64,000 bases of DNA from Melghirimyces algeriensis. Lineage in GTDB: Bacteria; Bacillota; Bacilli; Thermoactinomycetales; DSM-45169. Where the stretch lies: the NCBI RefSeq assembly GCF_900182565.1, contig NZ_FXTI01000013.1, positions 12,402-76,401 of the forward strand, written 5' to 3'. The notes beneath the pieces are model-generated. The model saw only the letters and a list, made by a program, of their open reading frames with translations, had not been told where the DNA came from and ran no database searches. The translations under genes were made by a program, and so were the position numbers. Positions 1 to 13,000 of the stretch are shown piece after piece. Numbering within the stretch: the stretch's first letter is position 1; each line of letters starts with the position of its first letter.

Positions 1-887
1 GATTCAAGGGATGGTTGGTCCAGTTCCCTGTAACACACGGTATACGTGTCACTATTCTCTTCCAAGAGGGGTTCAATAAACGGCAAACCGGGTGCATAGA
101 TAAAGCTTCCACCCACTTGAAGCGAACGCAGGATTTCCATGTATTTCTGTGCATACGTGGTATAATCCCCATCTTTGCGGAGATGGTGATGCCAGAAGTG
201 GTTGGAGAAAGCCATATTGGAGATCACCGTCCCCCATTTGTCCGGCGCAAAGTAAAAGTCAAGCCAATTGGCGACATAAATGAATGGATTGTCTCCCGGT
301 TCCATGCGTTCCAAGCCATATGCCTCAAGGCCCCGCTCCCGCAAGGCCTGAACCAATCGCGCCTGGGTTCCACTGCCGAGATCCAGCACTGGCTCCTGGA
401 GTTGATCCATCTCAATCCCCAGCAACTCGAATTGAAAGGGGGCTTCATACTCCTCACAGGGAACCCTGTGCACCACCAGTTGATCGTTCTTTAACATTTG
501 CAGGTGTGAGCCATTGGTTTCCAACAAAAAACGACCCACTTTCAGCCCATGTTGCCTAAAGATCCGGGCAAGCCCTTCCGGGGTCTGCTCCTTCTGGTCG
601 TAAAATGCTGCCAATTGCTGAAGCAGGGACAGAAAAAGCCGTTCCAGACAGCGAATCTCATGCTGGCGAAAATTGATATACTGGTTGACGATCATCAAGT
701 GCTGGAGGATCGCCTGGGCCAGTTCATTGGCCAGCTCCTGCCGGTTTTGCATTGCATTCAGTTCTGCCTTGATGGCGGTCTGTTCCGCCATCAAGGCATC
801 CATGACGTCTGGTGTGGGGGTAAGAGAAATCCCCTCTCCTGATGGGAGGATCAAGCGAATGATCTGTTTTTTCAGTATCGATCGCAT
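1..887 (-). CDS. SAM-dependent methyltransferase-like protein (3' end outside window)
   Basis: Open from the ATG at 887 to the window edge (295 codons), so the C-terminus is missing. The start is supported by an AGGAAT-type ribosome site 6-8 nt upstream. Residues 1-150 are helical and charged with no recognised domain. After that comes a class I SAM-binding motif (VLDLGSGTQARLV) followed by a region with several His and aromatic residues (SNHFWHHHL). This is a Rossmann methyltransferase fold by motif; its substrate is unknown. It is the next gene after the last PKS giant, on the same strand, and has its own candidate promoter at 957-985. It may therefore be a tailoring or release enzyme of the pathway or an independently controlled gene. 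The absence of a thioesterase on the preceding protein makes its neighbourhood worth reading further left. Confidence 0.75.
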   Translation of the reverse strand, partial: MRSILKKQIIRLILPSGEGISLTPTPDVMDALMAEQTAIKAELNAMQNRQELANELAQAILQHLMIVNQYINFRQHEIRCLERLFLSLLQQLAAFYDQKEQTPEGLARIFRQHGLKVGRFLLETNGSHLQMLKNDQLVVHRVPCEEYEAPFQFELLGIEMDQLQEPVLDLGSGTQARLVQALRERGLEAYGLERMEPGDNPFIYVANWLDFYFAPDKWGTVISNMAFSNHFWHHHLRKDGDYTTYAQKYMEILRSLQVGGSFIYAPGLPFIEPLLEENSDTYTVCYRELDQPSLE

Positions 888-956
888 GGCTCATTCCTTT
901 CTCCCTGAATCCTTCCTGTCACACAGCCTCTGGCTTGGATATCTCATATTGGTACA

Positions 957-985
957 ATTATACAGCCGGGGGCATCCGGGTGCAA
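957..985 (-). promoter_or_regulatory. Sigma-A type promoter before the methyltransferase-like gene
   Basis: On the minus strand TTGCAC (980-985) and TATAAT (957-962) are separated by 17 nt, close to a housekeeping-sigma consensus. It sits in the 152-bp gap between the last PKS gene and the gene starting at 887. The last gene of the group can thus be expressed without the long operon transcript. Confidence 0.65.
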
Positions 986-1039
986 TTGCCTTCGGGCATA
1001 AAAATGAGGAGAACCCATCGTTCGATACGTTCCTTATCT

Positions 1040-4000
1040 TTATTTTGCCTCTTTTTCCATCACTCCCTGATCCGCCAACAGCGAGGCCAGTTCACGAATA
1101 GTACGGCTGTTGGCAATCATGAGTGGTTCGATCCCATCTCCATAGCGTTCCGTCAGTTTATGGTGCAAATACATAATATTGATGGAGTTTAAGCCATACT
1201 CGCTGATATCGGTATCGATGTCAATCTCCTCTTCACTCGTTTTTAACATCTGTGCAACGATGTGAACCAGCTGGGAGATCACCTGCTCCTCCCCGTGATT
1301 CGCCTGATGCTCTGCTTTCACTGACGCGTCAGGTGGTGTGGATGCCAAATCGGCAACACCCATTTTCTCAAGATACTCCGCCAACTGACTGATACTGCGC
1401 AACTCCATGATGGTTAAGGGGTCCAATCCTTTTCCAAAGGTTTTGCTCAGACGCACGATCAGCTTCATGGTGTCGCTGTGGTCCATCTGCCACTGTTGAT
1501 CAGGGTCCAGTTCGTCCCCATCCACTTTCAGAATCTCCCCAACCATCCGGATGAGGGTTGATTGAAGCGGGCTCTTTTCCAATTCTGGCGACGACTCCGA
1601 TGCAACTTGTTCTTCATCATCGGAAACGCAATCATTCAGCTTCACCCAGTAACGGGTACCGGCAAACGGATACGTCGGCAGGGAAATCCGTTGGGGACGC
1701 TGACCTGCCGAATACAGAGCCTGCCAATCAATAGGAGCCCCTGCGACCCACAATTGGGCGATCTTTTGCAAATTTCGGGACATTACAATTCTCTCCAACA
1801 GCTTCGCCCCATCTGCTCCGCCAAACCAGGACTCCCAATCTCTGTTCGCTTTGCGGATATTGCCCGCCCAGAAGGAAAACGATTCTCCGTCATCATTGAG
1901 ATAGCCGTTCAACTGATCGATCAATTCTTTTTCACTGGATGCCACCAGCGCCAGTCGTTCCGCCATCGCTTCCCTGCCTACCTGCAAGGTGTAGGCAAAG
2001 CGGCTGAGCGTAAAGGCAGGGTCGGGCTCCATCTGCTGCTTCCGCAGATATTTCAGCATCTTCATTGCATAGGCCCGTAACCGTTCCTCATTGCGCGCCG
2101 ACAACACAACCAGTTGTGGCGATGTGTCTAAGTGGAGCGACTCCGGTACGGCTGGAGGCAGATACTCTTCCAGCAAGACATGGGCGTTCGCCCCACCCGC
2201 CCCAAACGAGCTGATGCCTGCCCGTCTTGGAGCGTGCACATCTTGACCATTCTCCCTGATAACAGGTCGTTCCCATGTTGCAAGATGCTGTTGGACAGAA
2301 AATGGCGTGTTGGCAAAATCAATCTTCGGGTTTAACGTCTCTGCATGCAAGGAAGGAACAAGTTGTTGATGCTTCATCTGCAAAATCACTTTGGTCAACC
2401 CGGCAATCCCCGCAGCCGATTCCAAATGGCCAATATTGGTCTTGACCGAACCGAGTGCGCAGGTTGTCGGCGCTACGTTTGATGAAGCAAAGGCATGACT
2501 GAGACCGGCCACTTCAATGGGGTCTCCCAGTGAGGTGCCTGTCCCATGCGCTTCGATATAGCTGATCGTACGCGGATCAATCCCTGTCCGTTCCAGGACG
2601 TTGCCGATCACTTGGGCTTGTGCGTTGGGATTGGGAACGGTATATCCGCTGGTCTTGCCCCCTGCATTGATGGCAGAACCTTTAATGACCGCATGGATCG
2701 GGTCCCGATCAGCGATGGCGCGGTTCAGCGGTTTTAGAACCACCGCTCCTACGCCCTCCCCCGCAACAAATCCATCGGCTCCATCCCCAAAGCTTTTACA
2801 TTCTGGCGAATCTGTGATCATATTCATATCGGAAAGACGCTGGTAATGCATGGGATGCAGGATCAGATTCACCCCACCAGCGATGGCCAGCTGACATTCT
2901 CCCCGTTTGAGACTTTCACAAGCGAGATGTAACGCGGTGAGGGAAGAAGAACAGGCTGTATCCACCGCCAAACTGGGACCAAAGAAATTAAAACGGTACG
3001 ATACCCGGTTGGCGATCGACCAAGGGGAGGAATGAGCTCCTGTCACTTGTCCTTTCCCGTACGCTTCCCCGCTCAACAGTTCATAGTCACTATTCATTAC
3101 ACCCACAAAAACGCCTACTTCGTGATTGATCTCTTGAAACTGCTCCTCCGTATAACCCGCGTCTTCAAAGGCGCTCCACGCTGTTTTCAGGAACAGGCGG
3201 GCCTGAGGGTCCATATTTTCGGCATCTTCGGGTGTAATATGGAAAAAGAGGGGATCAAACTGATCGGCCCCTTCAATAAAACCGCCCCATTTGCTGTTGT
3301 GCTGTCCCTGATGTGCTTTCCAGTCCCAACGATCCAGGGGTATTTCACGGATACTGTGTTTCCCTTGTTTAAGATTGTCCCAGAACGCATCCAAGTCTTC
3401 CGCTCCTGGATAACAGCCATCAAGCCCGATAATGGCGATATCTTCTGTGGAGACCGATGGTTCTTGGTTGACGGATGCCTCTTGCGGTTCGGGTGGATTC
3501 AGTTCCACCGATGCAACAGGCTCGCTCTCTGTCTCCACCACCTGATGGAAGCCAGACAACGCCAACACCTGTGGGCGATGCTCTGTGACAAAGTATTGGG
3601 CCAGCATCTGTACAGTCATATATTCAAATAGCAAGGTGGATGGAAGGGAGCCAAAATCCTCTTCCAAACGTTTGATAATCTGCATGCCCACCAGGGAATC
3701 CACCCCGACCCGTTCAAACGTATCGGTTAGGGTCAGGCGGTTTTTCGGAATTTTAAGCACCTGGGCAAACACATCTTTGATATAGTCCACCGTCCACTCA
3801 AACAGTGCTTCCTCTGCCACGGTGCAATTCTCCTGTTCACCATCCGTTGCAAGCACCGCTTCGTCCATCCCGGTTGCTGACGTCCCTGCTGTGTGGACCA
3901 CATCTGTCTGACCATCGCTCATTCCTACAATAATACAATGTGGGGAACGGTCGGGTTCGAGATCAGGCAGCCCCCATACCTGGACATCCTGGAATCCGCC

Positions 4001-7000
4001 TTCTTTCAACGCTTTTCGCCATAGCGAAGCGCTTAACAGCGGGGAATCCGGAAGGCGCTTCGTTTCATCCGCAAACCGCCACCATCCGTCCGTGAGACCA
4101 AATGTGAGATTGGCGAAGGAAAGTGATTGCGTCGCTTCATTGACAAGCATCCACCCATTCGGTTTCAACAGTTCCTTGACATATTGAAGCGTCCGCCCAA
4201 TCTCTCTGGTGGCGTGAAGCACATTGGCACTGAGGACCAGGTCAAAGCTGCCGGGCGCATACCCCTGCTCTTTTGCCGGTCGCTCACAATCCAGCACTTG
4301 GAACTGGACAAACGGATAATCCGCTCCATAAACGCGTTCCCCATGTTGCGTAAAACCCGACGAAACATCGGTATAAACATAGCGTACATGTTTGCTGACA
4401 TCCCGGATCGCCTCCAACACAAACCGACTGGTTCCTCCTGTACCCGCTCCCAGCTCCAGAATGCGGATCTGGGCTTCGGGATCGCGTTCCAACCGTTTTT
4501 CAATATAGTGCTTCACTAGATGAGCGACAAGCGCATTGAAATAATCGGCGATCGGATAACCGTGATACACCCCTTCAACCAAAGCCATCGAGCCTTTGGG
4601 AAACAGAACCTCCATCTCGTTTTTGCGTCCCCTCAGCACGTCGGGATAGTGATGGAGACAAACCGATAACAGATTGAGATGGGGAGCAATGTGTGGATAC
4701 TCGGCGATCAAACGCTCTTTCTGTTCCGTCAGGGTGGTCAGCTCCCGTTGAAGTTCCGCACAGTCAATCAAGGGGGTTGTCATGATCACCTGTGTGTCCA
4801 ATCCGGTGTTTCGCTTGAGGAAGCCCGCTTGCACCAAAACATCCAGCAACACATCCAACAACCGGTGATATTTATCGGTTATGCCAAGGCGTCTTTGCAG
4901 TTCTTGGCGCTCTACGATTTCACCACTGTGCAAAAATGTCCCCATCCGCTGGAACGTTTGCAACAATAGGCGTTGCGCCCACTGATCCATCTGCCTGAAC
5001 GCCTCCTGGTACCGTGTGAGGCTTTCCCCATGATCATAGGAGAACGGCGGTAACGTTTGCGCGGGAACAACCGGGGCGGGAGTGCCGTTTGATGGTGGTC
5101 TTCCTTCTGGGAGAAGGTTAAACTTCGCCCGCAGTGCTTCCGGCTCCCCCTTCAGCACCGCCACCTGTGAAACGTTTCGCCCTTGGGCGAGAATCCGCTC
5201 CAATGCATCCATGCCTTCGTTCGGTTCAATCGAATGGATGCCCATTTTGCCCAGCTGTTCGTTGTATCGGTCACTGGAGACCACACCCACACTGCCCCAG
5301 TAACCCCAATTGATAATCTTGACCGGGATCTCTTCCTGTCGCTCGATCCTTTGGGCATACGCATCGATAAAGGTGGATGCGGCCGCATAATTGCTTTGTC
5401 CCGCCTGACAAAGGAAGGACTCCGCCGAGGAAAAGATCATCAGAAAGTCGGGCTTTTCTTCCCGCAGGACACGGTGGAGCACCGCAATCCCCCTCACTTT
5501 GGGCGCCAGTACCTCGGTAAGTGTCTCTTCCCCCATATTGGCAATGGTTTTGTCCTTCAGCACAATCGCGGAGTGAACGGCTCCATCGATCCCCCCAAAG
5601 CGGTCTTTTGCCTGCTGGTTTACTGCACGCATGCTTTCCAGATCGCAGACATCTGCCTGAAGATAAAGGGCTTTTCCTCCCAATGCTTCAATTTCAGCCA
5701 GTTGGCTTTTCCGAACTTCATCCAGCGCACTCCGACCGACCAGAACCAGCTTGGCCGATACAGTACGGGCCAGATGTTTGCTGAATTCCCAGCCAATACC
5801 GCTCGCCCCACCGATGATCAGATAGACCCCTTTCGGTTTAAACGGTGAGCCATCCTGTGGCACAGATGGGAGTGTGACAGGCTTTAATACCCGTTCCATC
5901 CGCTGGCCATTTCGGATGGTGATTTCTTTTGGTTTCTTGGAAAACGGTTCTTGAAGAATCCGCTCGGCTAAAGCAGACAGAGATGCCTCGGATCGCTCGG
6001 CGGAGCAAATATCGATGCATCGTACAGACCAATGGTAATACTCCTGGGCCAGCACACGGGCAAATCCTTGCAAACTGGCACTGTGCGGCTGGATGTCCCC
6101 ATCTGCCGCCACGCCGTATGCATCCGCCGTTACCAGGGTGAACTGGATCGGTTGATGCCCCATTCCCCGTTCGTGTAAGGATTTTACCAACCGGAATAAG
6201 GCAAGGACACCCCGATGTTGTTCATCATCCAGAGCGGCAAGAGCCGACTCATCCGTCTCCATTTGGGTGCTCGTCCCCTCCATACTACCGAGGAAACAGA
6301 TTTCATCCACTTGCGGAATACGGGACATCTTCTCGGAATCGTCAAGATGGACATGTACTACGTTTTTCCCCTGTTGTGCATACGCCTCCGCAAGGGCCTG
6401 ACCCATGTCACCCACGCCATCTGAGGGATGGATCATGCATACGGTGCGAGAACTTTCTGATGGATGTGAACAGGTTATCAGAGGGGATGACACCCAGTGT
6501 GGCAGATACAACATGGAATCCAACGGTAAGTCCAGATTCCGCAGGGTCAGGTCGCTCCACTCAGCACAGACGGTCCCCTGTTCATCCAAGAGTGTAACAT
6601 GGAAGCGATCCCTTTCTCCCTCCTCCCGTTTCACATAGGCATATCCCTGTTTGGATAACGGTTTCCACACATTCCCTTTACCCACTGAAAACGGCACGGG
6701 GGTTTGCGATGCATCATCCTTTTCCAACAATACCGACACACATTGGAATGCGCTATCCAACCAGCCTGGATGCATGATGTAGGAGGAATCACTGGCCTTT
6801 TCCGGCAACGCAATCCGACCGAGTGCTTCGTTTCCATTCCATCTCACTTCTTGCACCCCGCGGAATGAACCCAGGTAGGTGACCCCCCGCTCCACATGCT
6901 TCTGATAGAGTCTCGCCGACTCCATCCGGTGGGTACATCGGGCCTGGACATCCGCTATGGGAACAATGCCTTCATTCACATTCTCCCCGCTTCTGGGAAT

Positions 7001-10000
7001 CAATTCCCCTCTAGCATGCAGGATGCGTTCTCCGGAGGAAGCGTCCCGGCTAAATATTTGGATGGAACATCCATTCTCTGTCTGTTTTGCGACCAGCCAT
7101 ATTGCTTTCTCCCCATCCTTGATTTCCAGCGGTTGTAACCATGTCAACCGCTTCAAATGACAGGGGTTCCCTCCTGTGACCAGTCTGCCTGCCTCCAGCG
7201 CCATTTCCAAATAACCGGTCCCAGGAAAAAGCGGGGAACCCAACACTTGATGATCTCGCACCATCCAATCCCTGGAATCAACCGTTGTGCGAAAGGCGAT
7301 GCCTCCCTCCGCCATGCTTAACGCCGGGTCCATGCGGTCCAACAGAGGATGAAGTGTTTCCACATCCATGTCATCACCTTGTCCCTTTTGCGGCTCTGCC
7401 CAATAATGCTCCTTGGCAAAAGGATAGCCCGGCAATGCAACCCGATGCGGACGGTGCCGATGATCTGTATACAAGAGGGACCAATCCAGATGGGCACCGG
7501 ACACCCACCATTCGGCCAATTGCTCCCATTCCCCGGTTTGCAGGGCATGTTGAATGGCATCCGGGTCCGGTTCCGCCTCCGTCTCTCTCTTCTTAGCATA
7601 AGGGGCATGACTACAGGTAAAGCTTACCCCATCCGGAGAAGGATGCCCTTGACAATAGGCCGTCAAAGCGGTTACCACATCATCCAGTCCGGTCGCTGCT
7701 ATGATGCAACGTTCCTCAAAAGCGGTCCGTCCCAGTTGCAACGTATACGCCAAGTCCTCCAAAGAGAGATCCGGATGCTGCTCAAGATGTTCCAACAGGG
7801 ATTGAGCCACATCCTGGAGTTGCTCTGGATTGCGCGCGGACAGGGGGATCAGATGCTGTTCCCGCTTTTTTCCTCCCTGCGGTGAAATGGAGGGTTGATA
7901 TTCCTCCACAACCAGATGGGCATTGGTGCCACTGAAGCCAAATGAGCTGATCGCCGCACATCGGGGGGAATCACTGGTCCAGTCAGACAACGCTCTGTTC
8001 ACATAGAACGGCGTCTCTTGGAAACGGATGTGTTCATTCTCCTCAGAAAAATGGAGCGAAGGTGGCAGCTGTCTGTGCTTGAGAGACAGCAATACTTTGA
8101 TCAAACTGGCCACACCTGCGGCCGCCGACGTATGTCCTATGTTTGTCTTTACCGAACCGATGGCGCAAAATTGCGACTGATCGGTAAAGGCGCGAAATGC
8201 ATCGGTTAGCGCCTGCACCTCAATGGGATCGCCCAGCTTGGTACCCGTTCCATGGGCTTCCACATAACTGATCCGTTCCGGATGGATACCATATTGCTCA
8301 TACACCTCAACTTCAAGCGCCTTTTGCGATTCAGCGCTGGGAGCAGTCATTCCGTTGGTTTTTCCATCCTGATTGAGGCCTGATCCTTTGATGACCCCAT
8401 AGATCGTGTCGTGATCCCGGATCGCATCTTGCAAGCGTTTGAGGACGACGACCCCCACTCCTTCTCCTGGCACAAACCCATCCGCCCGCTGGTCAAACGT
8501 TTTGCATTTTCCTTCAGGGGACAACATGCCCGCATTGCTCATCTGAATATAGGGGGTTTCCGTCAGATACAGCGTCACACCTCCGGCCAACATCATATCG
8601 GTTTCACCCTGGATCAGGCTTTGACAAGCTAAGTGCACCGCCACCAATGACGAGGAACAGGCTGTATCCAATTGCAATGCCGGTCCTTTGAGATTGAGCA
8701 GATAGGCAATTCGCGATGCCAAAATGGAATGGGCATTCCCGGTCATCGCCTGTGCTTGGGCAGCCCGCTTCGGTTCCCGCTGCAATATCTCTTGATAGTC
8801 ACCATTCATCACACCGACACAGACACCGCATTTGATTTGATCAAGAAGTTCTGCCGAATAACCGGCATGTTCCAAAGCGTGCCACGCCTGCTCCAAAAAC
8901 AGCCGCTGCTGTGGGTCCATGTACTCCGCTTCCGAGGGTGAAATATTAAAAAATAAAGGGTCAAACTGCTCAATCCCGTTTAAAAACCCACCCACTTTCA
9001 CATGCGTTTTGTCGGTTTGGCTGGAATCGGGATCATAGAACCGCTGGGCATCCCACCGCTCCTTGGGCACCTCTGTAATTGAAGAGATCCCCTGTTTCAG
9101 ATTGGACCAAAATTGACCAATATCATCCGCTCCCGGAAATTTGCCAGCCATCCCGACAATCGCCACATCCATTCCAGCCGGCTTGGCTGATGGGGGTTCC
9201 ACAGCGACAGGCGGATCGCTTGGCGCTTTATCGTCTTGCTCCTGTTCCTTTGGAGCTTCCCGCTCAACAGGACTCCCGGCTGGGACCGGTTCATCCGAAT
9301 CCCCTTGAGAGAGGATATATTCTGTCAATGACTGGAGTGTGGGATGGTCGTAAAGGCGCACTGCCTTCAATTTCATATGGAAAGTCCGATTAATCCCTTT
9401 CACAAATTCCGTCGCCAGAATGGAATCCAACCCCAAGTCTGTAAAGGTCTTCTGCTCTTCAACCTGTTGTTCCTCGATATACAACGTATCGGCGAGCAAA
9501 CTGCGAAGCTTTGCTTTGATCTCCGATTTCCGGTTACCATTTACCACCGTTTCCTTTCGAGAAGCTTCTCGCTTCTCGTTCCCTTCCGGTGAATCAGGAA
9601 AAGTGATATCGCCGTCCACTCGATTATCCAGGTGTTCTGCCAACGCATGAAGTGTCACATAATCATAGACCCGCACGGTTTCCAAATCCGTACCGAAGGC
9701 CTGATTGATCTTCTTGACAAACTCGACCGCCAGAATGGAGTCCAATCCCAGTTCCGTAAACGTTTTGCGCTCATGAATCTCCTGTTCAGATACAAGAAGT
9801 GTCCCAGCCAACAGCGTTTTCAGCTGTTGCAGAATGACTTCCCGCCGATTGGCTGAGCCATCTGGACGATGGCTGTGCACGGTCCATTTGCTCGGTCGCT
9901 TGTCCACACCTCTAGAGGGGATGGCACCCATTTCCTCCGGTAGCGCCAGTTTCAATTTATTGTCCACCTTTGGCACCGGCTCTGCCTGTAAGGGTACCGG

Positions 10001-13000
10001 GGAATCGTCAAGGTGAACCTGCGGGATCGGTTTCGGTTCAACGGACACCTTCCCTTCTGATTGCGACGCTCTCAATGTTTTCGTGGGCTGACGGCTGGAA
10101 AACCAATGCCGCTTTCTGGAAAACGGGTAGGTGGGCAAAGAGAGTCGCATCGGTACTGTAGCATATAATCGTTTCCAATCTACCTCCACCCCAGACACCC
10201 ACAACTGGCTCAACTTGGTAAAGCGTTTGTTTTGAATCAGCATTTGGATATACGCTTGACCCTCTTCCCCGTCAATCAACAGCCCACCATGTGGCTGATC
10301 ATCCTGGATGCACCCTCGGACCATCCCATCGATGTTTGTTTCTCCCGCACAGAACCGAGTCAGCTTCTCTTGCAGTTCCTCAAGGCTGGAGACTGTAAAC
10401 GCCAACCGTTCTTCCATCGATTCCCGACCCACTTGCAGGGTGTAAGCAAGCCGTTCCAGCGTGACCGACGCAGACTGATTTCGGATTGTCTTTTCCACAT
10501 AGGCAGACAACTGCTCAGCCATCGCCTGTAAACGGTCTGCTGTTTTGGCCGAAAGAAGAATGATGTGCGGTCCTTCATTTGTATGGGATGGGTTTGGCGC
10601 TGGCGGCGCTTCTTCAATCACCACATGCGCATTCACTCCACCAAATCCAAAGGAACTGATTCCCGCCACCCGTGGCAAGACATTTCCTTCACTATCGGTA
10701 ACCGCTTCCCATTCCGTCAGCCCTTCGGCAATGGCGAAGGGGGAACCTTCCAGATTGATATAGGGATTCAGCTTCCGAAAATGAGCGTTGCCGGGAATTT
10801 GCTTATGCTTCAGAGCCAACAGCACTTTGATCACACCTGCAATGCCGGCAGCCGCTTCCAAGTGACCGATCTGGGTTTTTACCGCTCCAAGTAGGCAATG
10901 TTTCTTTCCGGTATCCGGAATGCCCGCCTCTTCATACAACTGGTGGAACGCCTTTTTCAAACTGTTGATCTCAATCGGATCACCCAAACTGGTTCCCGTT
11001 CCATGTGTCTCAATATATCCAATCCGGTCAGGGGAAAGATTGGCCTGGTGGTAGGCACGAACCAACAGATCCGCCTGGGCATTTGGGTTAGGAGCGGTTA
11101 ACGAATGGGCGCGCCCCCCGTGGTTCACACTGGAACCCCGGATTACACCATAGATATGGTCACGGTCCTTAAGCGCCCGTCGGAGCGGCTTGAGCAGGAT
11201 GGACCCACTGCCTTCACCGCGCACATAACCATTGGCCCGTTCATCAAATGTCCTGCACCGTCCATCGGGACTCAACATACCCGCTTTATTGAATGAGATG
11301 TAGAGCGAAGGACTTAACAGGAGGTTCACCCCGCCTGCAATCGCCCATTCGCAGTCCCCTCTCTGCAATGCGTGTACCGCACGGTTAATGGCTACCAGCG
11401 AAGCAGAACAGGCTGTATCAATCGGTTCACTGGGTCCATGGAAATTAAACAGATAGGAAATACGGTTGGCCAATATGGAATGCAGAGTGCCTGTGGAGGT
11501 ATGTGCCTCAATCTCCACTCCATGCTCTTTCAATAAGTCGTAATAGTCTGATGTGGACACACCCACAAAGACACCCGTTTTGCTTCCCCACAGATCGGAC
11601 GGCCTGTATCCTGCATCTTCAATCGTTTGCCAGACCGTTTCAATAAACATGCGTTGCTGGGGGTCCATCAGGTCCGCTTCACGTGGGGAGATGCCAAAGA
11701 AGGATGAATCAAATCGATCCACCCCATCGATAAACCCGCCCCATTTCATATTTGCCTTGCCAGATTCCTCACGAAACGATTGCCAATGCCTGCGTTCCTC
11801 CGGAATTTCGCTGATGCAATCCTTTGTGTTCATCAGGTTCTCCCAAAATGTATCGACTCCATCCGCTTGCGGGAATCTGCCATGGACCCCGATAATGGCG
11901 ATTGCCTCATCACCGCCTGTCCACCGCAGCGACTCCTCCTGCTCAACCTTCTCCACCCGTGTTTGTTTGCTGTCATCCGGGCTGTTCTCCGCCTTCCCCG
12001 GATGGGAAGTCTCTTCCGCCACGTTTGGTTGGGTTTGTCCATCCACCCGGCGTAAGGCGTCCTCATGTTGGCGACAGAAATATTCAGCAAACGAGTAAAT
12101 GGTGGGATATTCAAAAAAGACCGCCGGTGTCAGATCAACTTGGTACCGATTATTGATCCGCTGGACAAAATCCGTAAAGGCCATAGAATCAAATCCGTAT
12201 TCGCCCAGGTCATCGTGAATGTCCATTTCTTCAACCGGAACCTTTAACAGATCGGACGTTTCCCGGATCAGCCAATCCTGTAACGGCTCCAGCAAGGAAC
12301 GGTTGGGCTCTTTGCTTTGCTGCATCATGGTGCTTTCTACCAACTCCTTCTCTTTCGCTGGCGGTTCTGTTGGAACCAGAGGGGGTTCCGTATCGGATGA
12401 AAGAGGTTCCGCTTCCTCAGCGGCGGGTTCAATCCAGTACCGCTTCCGGGCAAACGGATAGGTGGGCAACGATACGCTTTTCCTCGGTTGCCCCTGATAA
12501 AAGCTCCACCAGTCAAGGTTGGTTCCGGTTACCCAGTGTGAAGCGACAGTGGCCCATTGCCTCTCTTGCAACAACCGGTTTTGCTCCGCCCCGCTCAGCT
12601 TGGGGGAGCGCTTTGTTTTTACATTTCCAACGTATACTTCTGCAATGTCGGATTCGTTTTGTCCAATCCGCTCCAGCTTCTCTATCAACTCCCCCATGCT
12701 TCCGGCGACAATGGCGATGCGTTCCTCCAAATGCTGACGGCCGGTCTGCAATGTGTAGGCTACATCCGCCAGCCGGGGTATCTCCGCGGTCGACTGTAAG
12801 AAAGCCGCCAGCTTGTCCACATATTCGGCCAGTCGATCTCTGTTCTTTGCCGATAGCAGGATCAGTTCCCTCTCCCCATCCACAGGGTCCTGTTTCTGAA
12901 CCGGAGCAGAATATTCTTCCACAATCAGGTGAGCATTGGCCCCTCCGGCACCAAATGAGCTAACTCCAGCAATCCTCGGTCGACCTTCCGGCGGGTTCCA

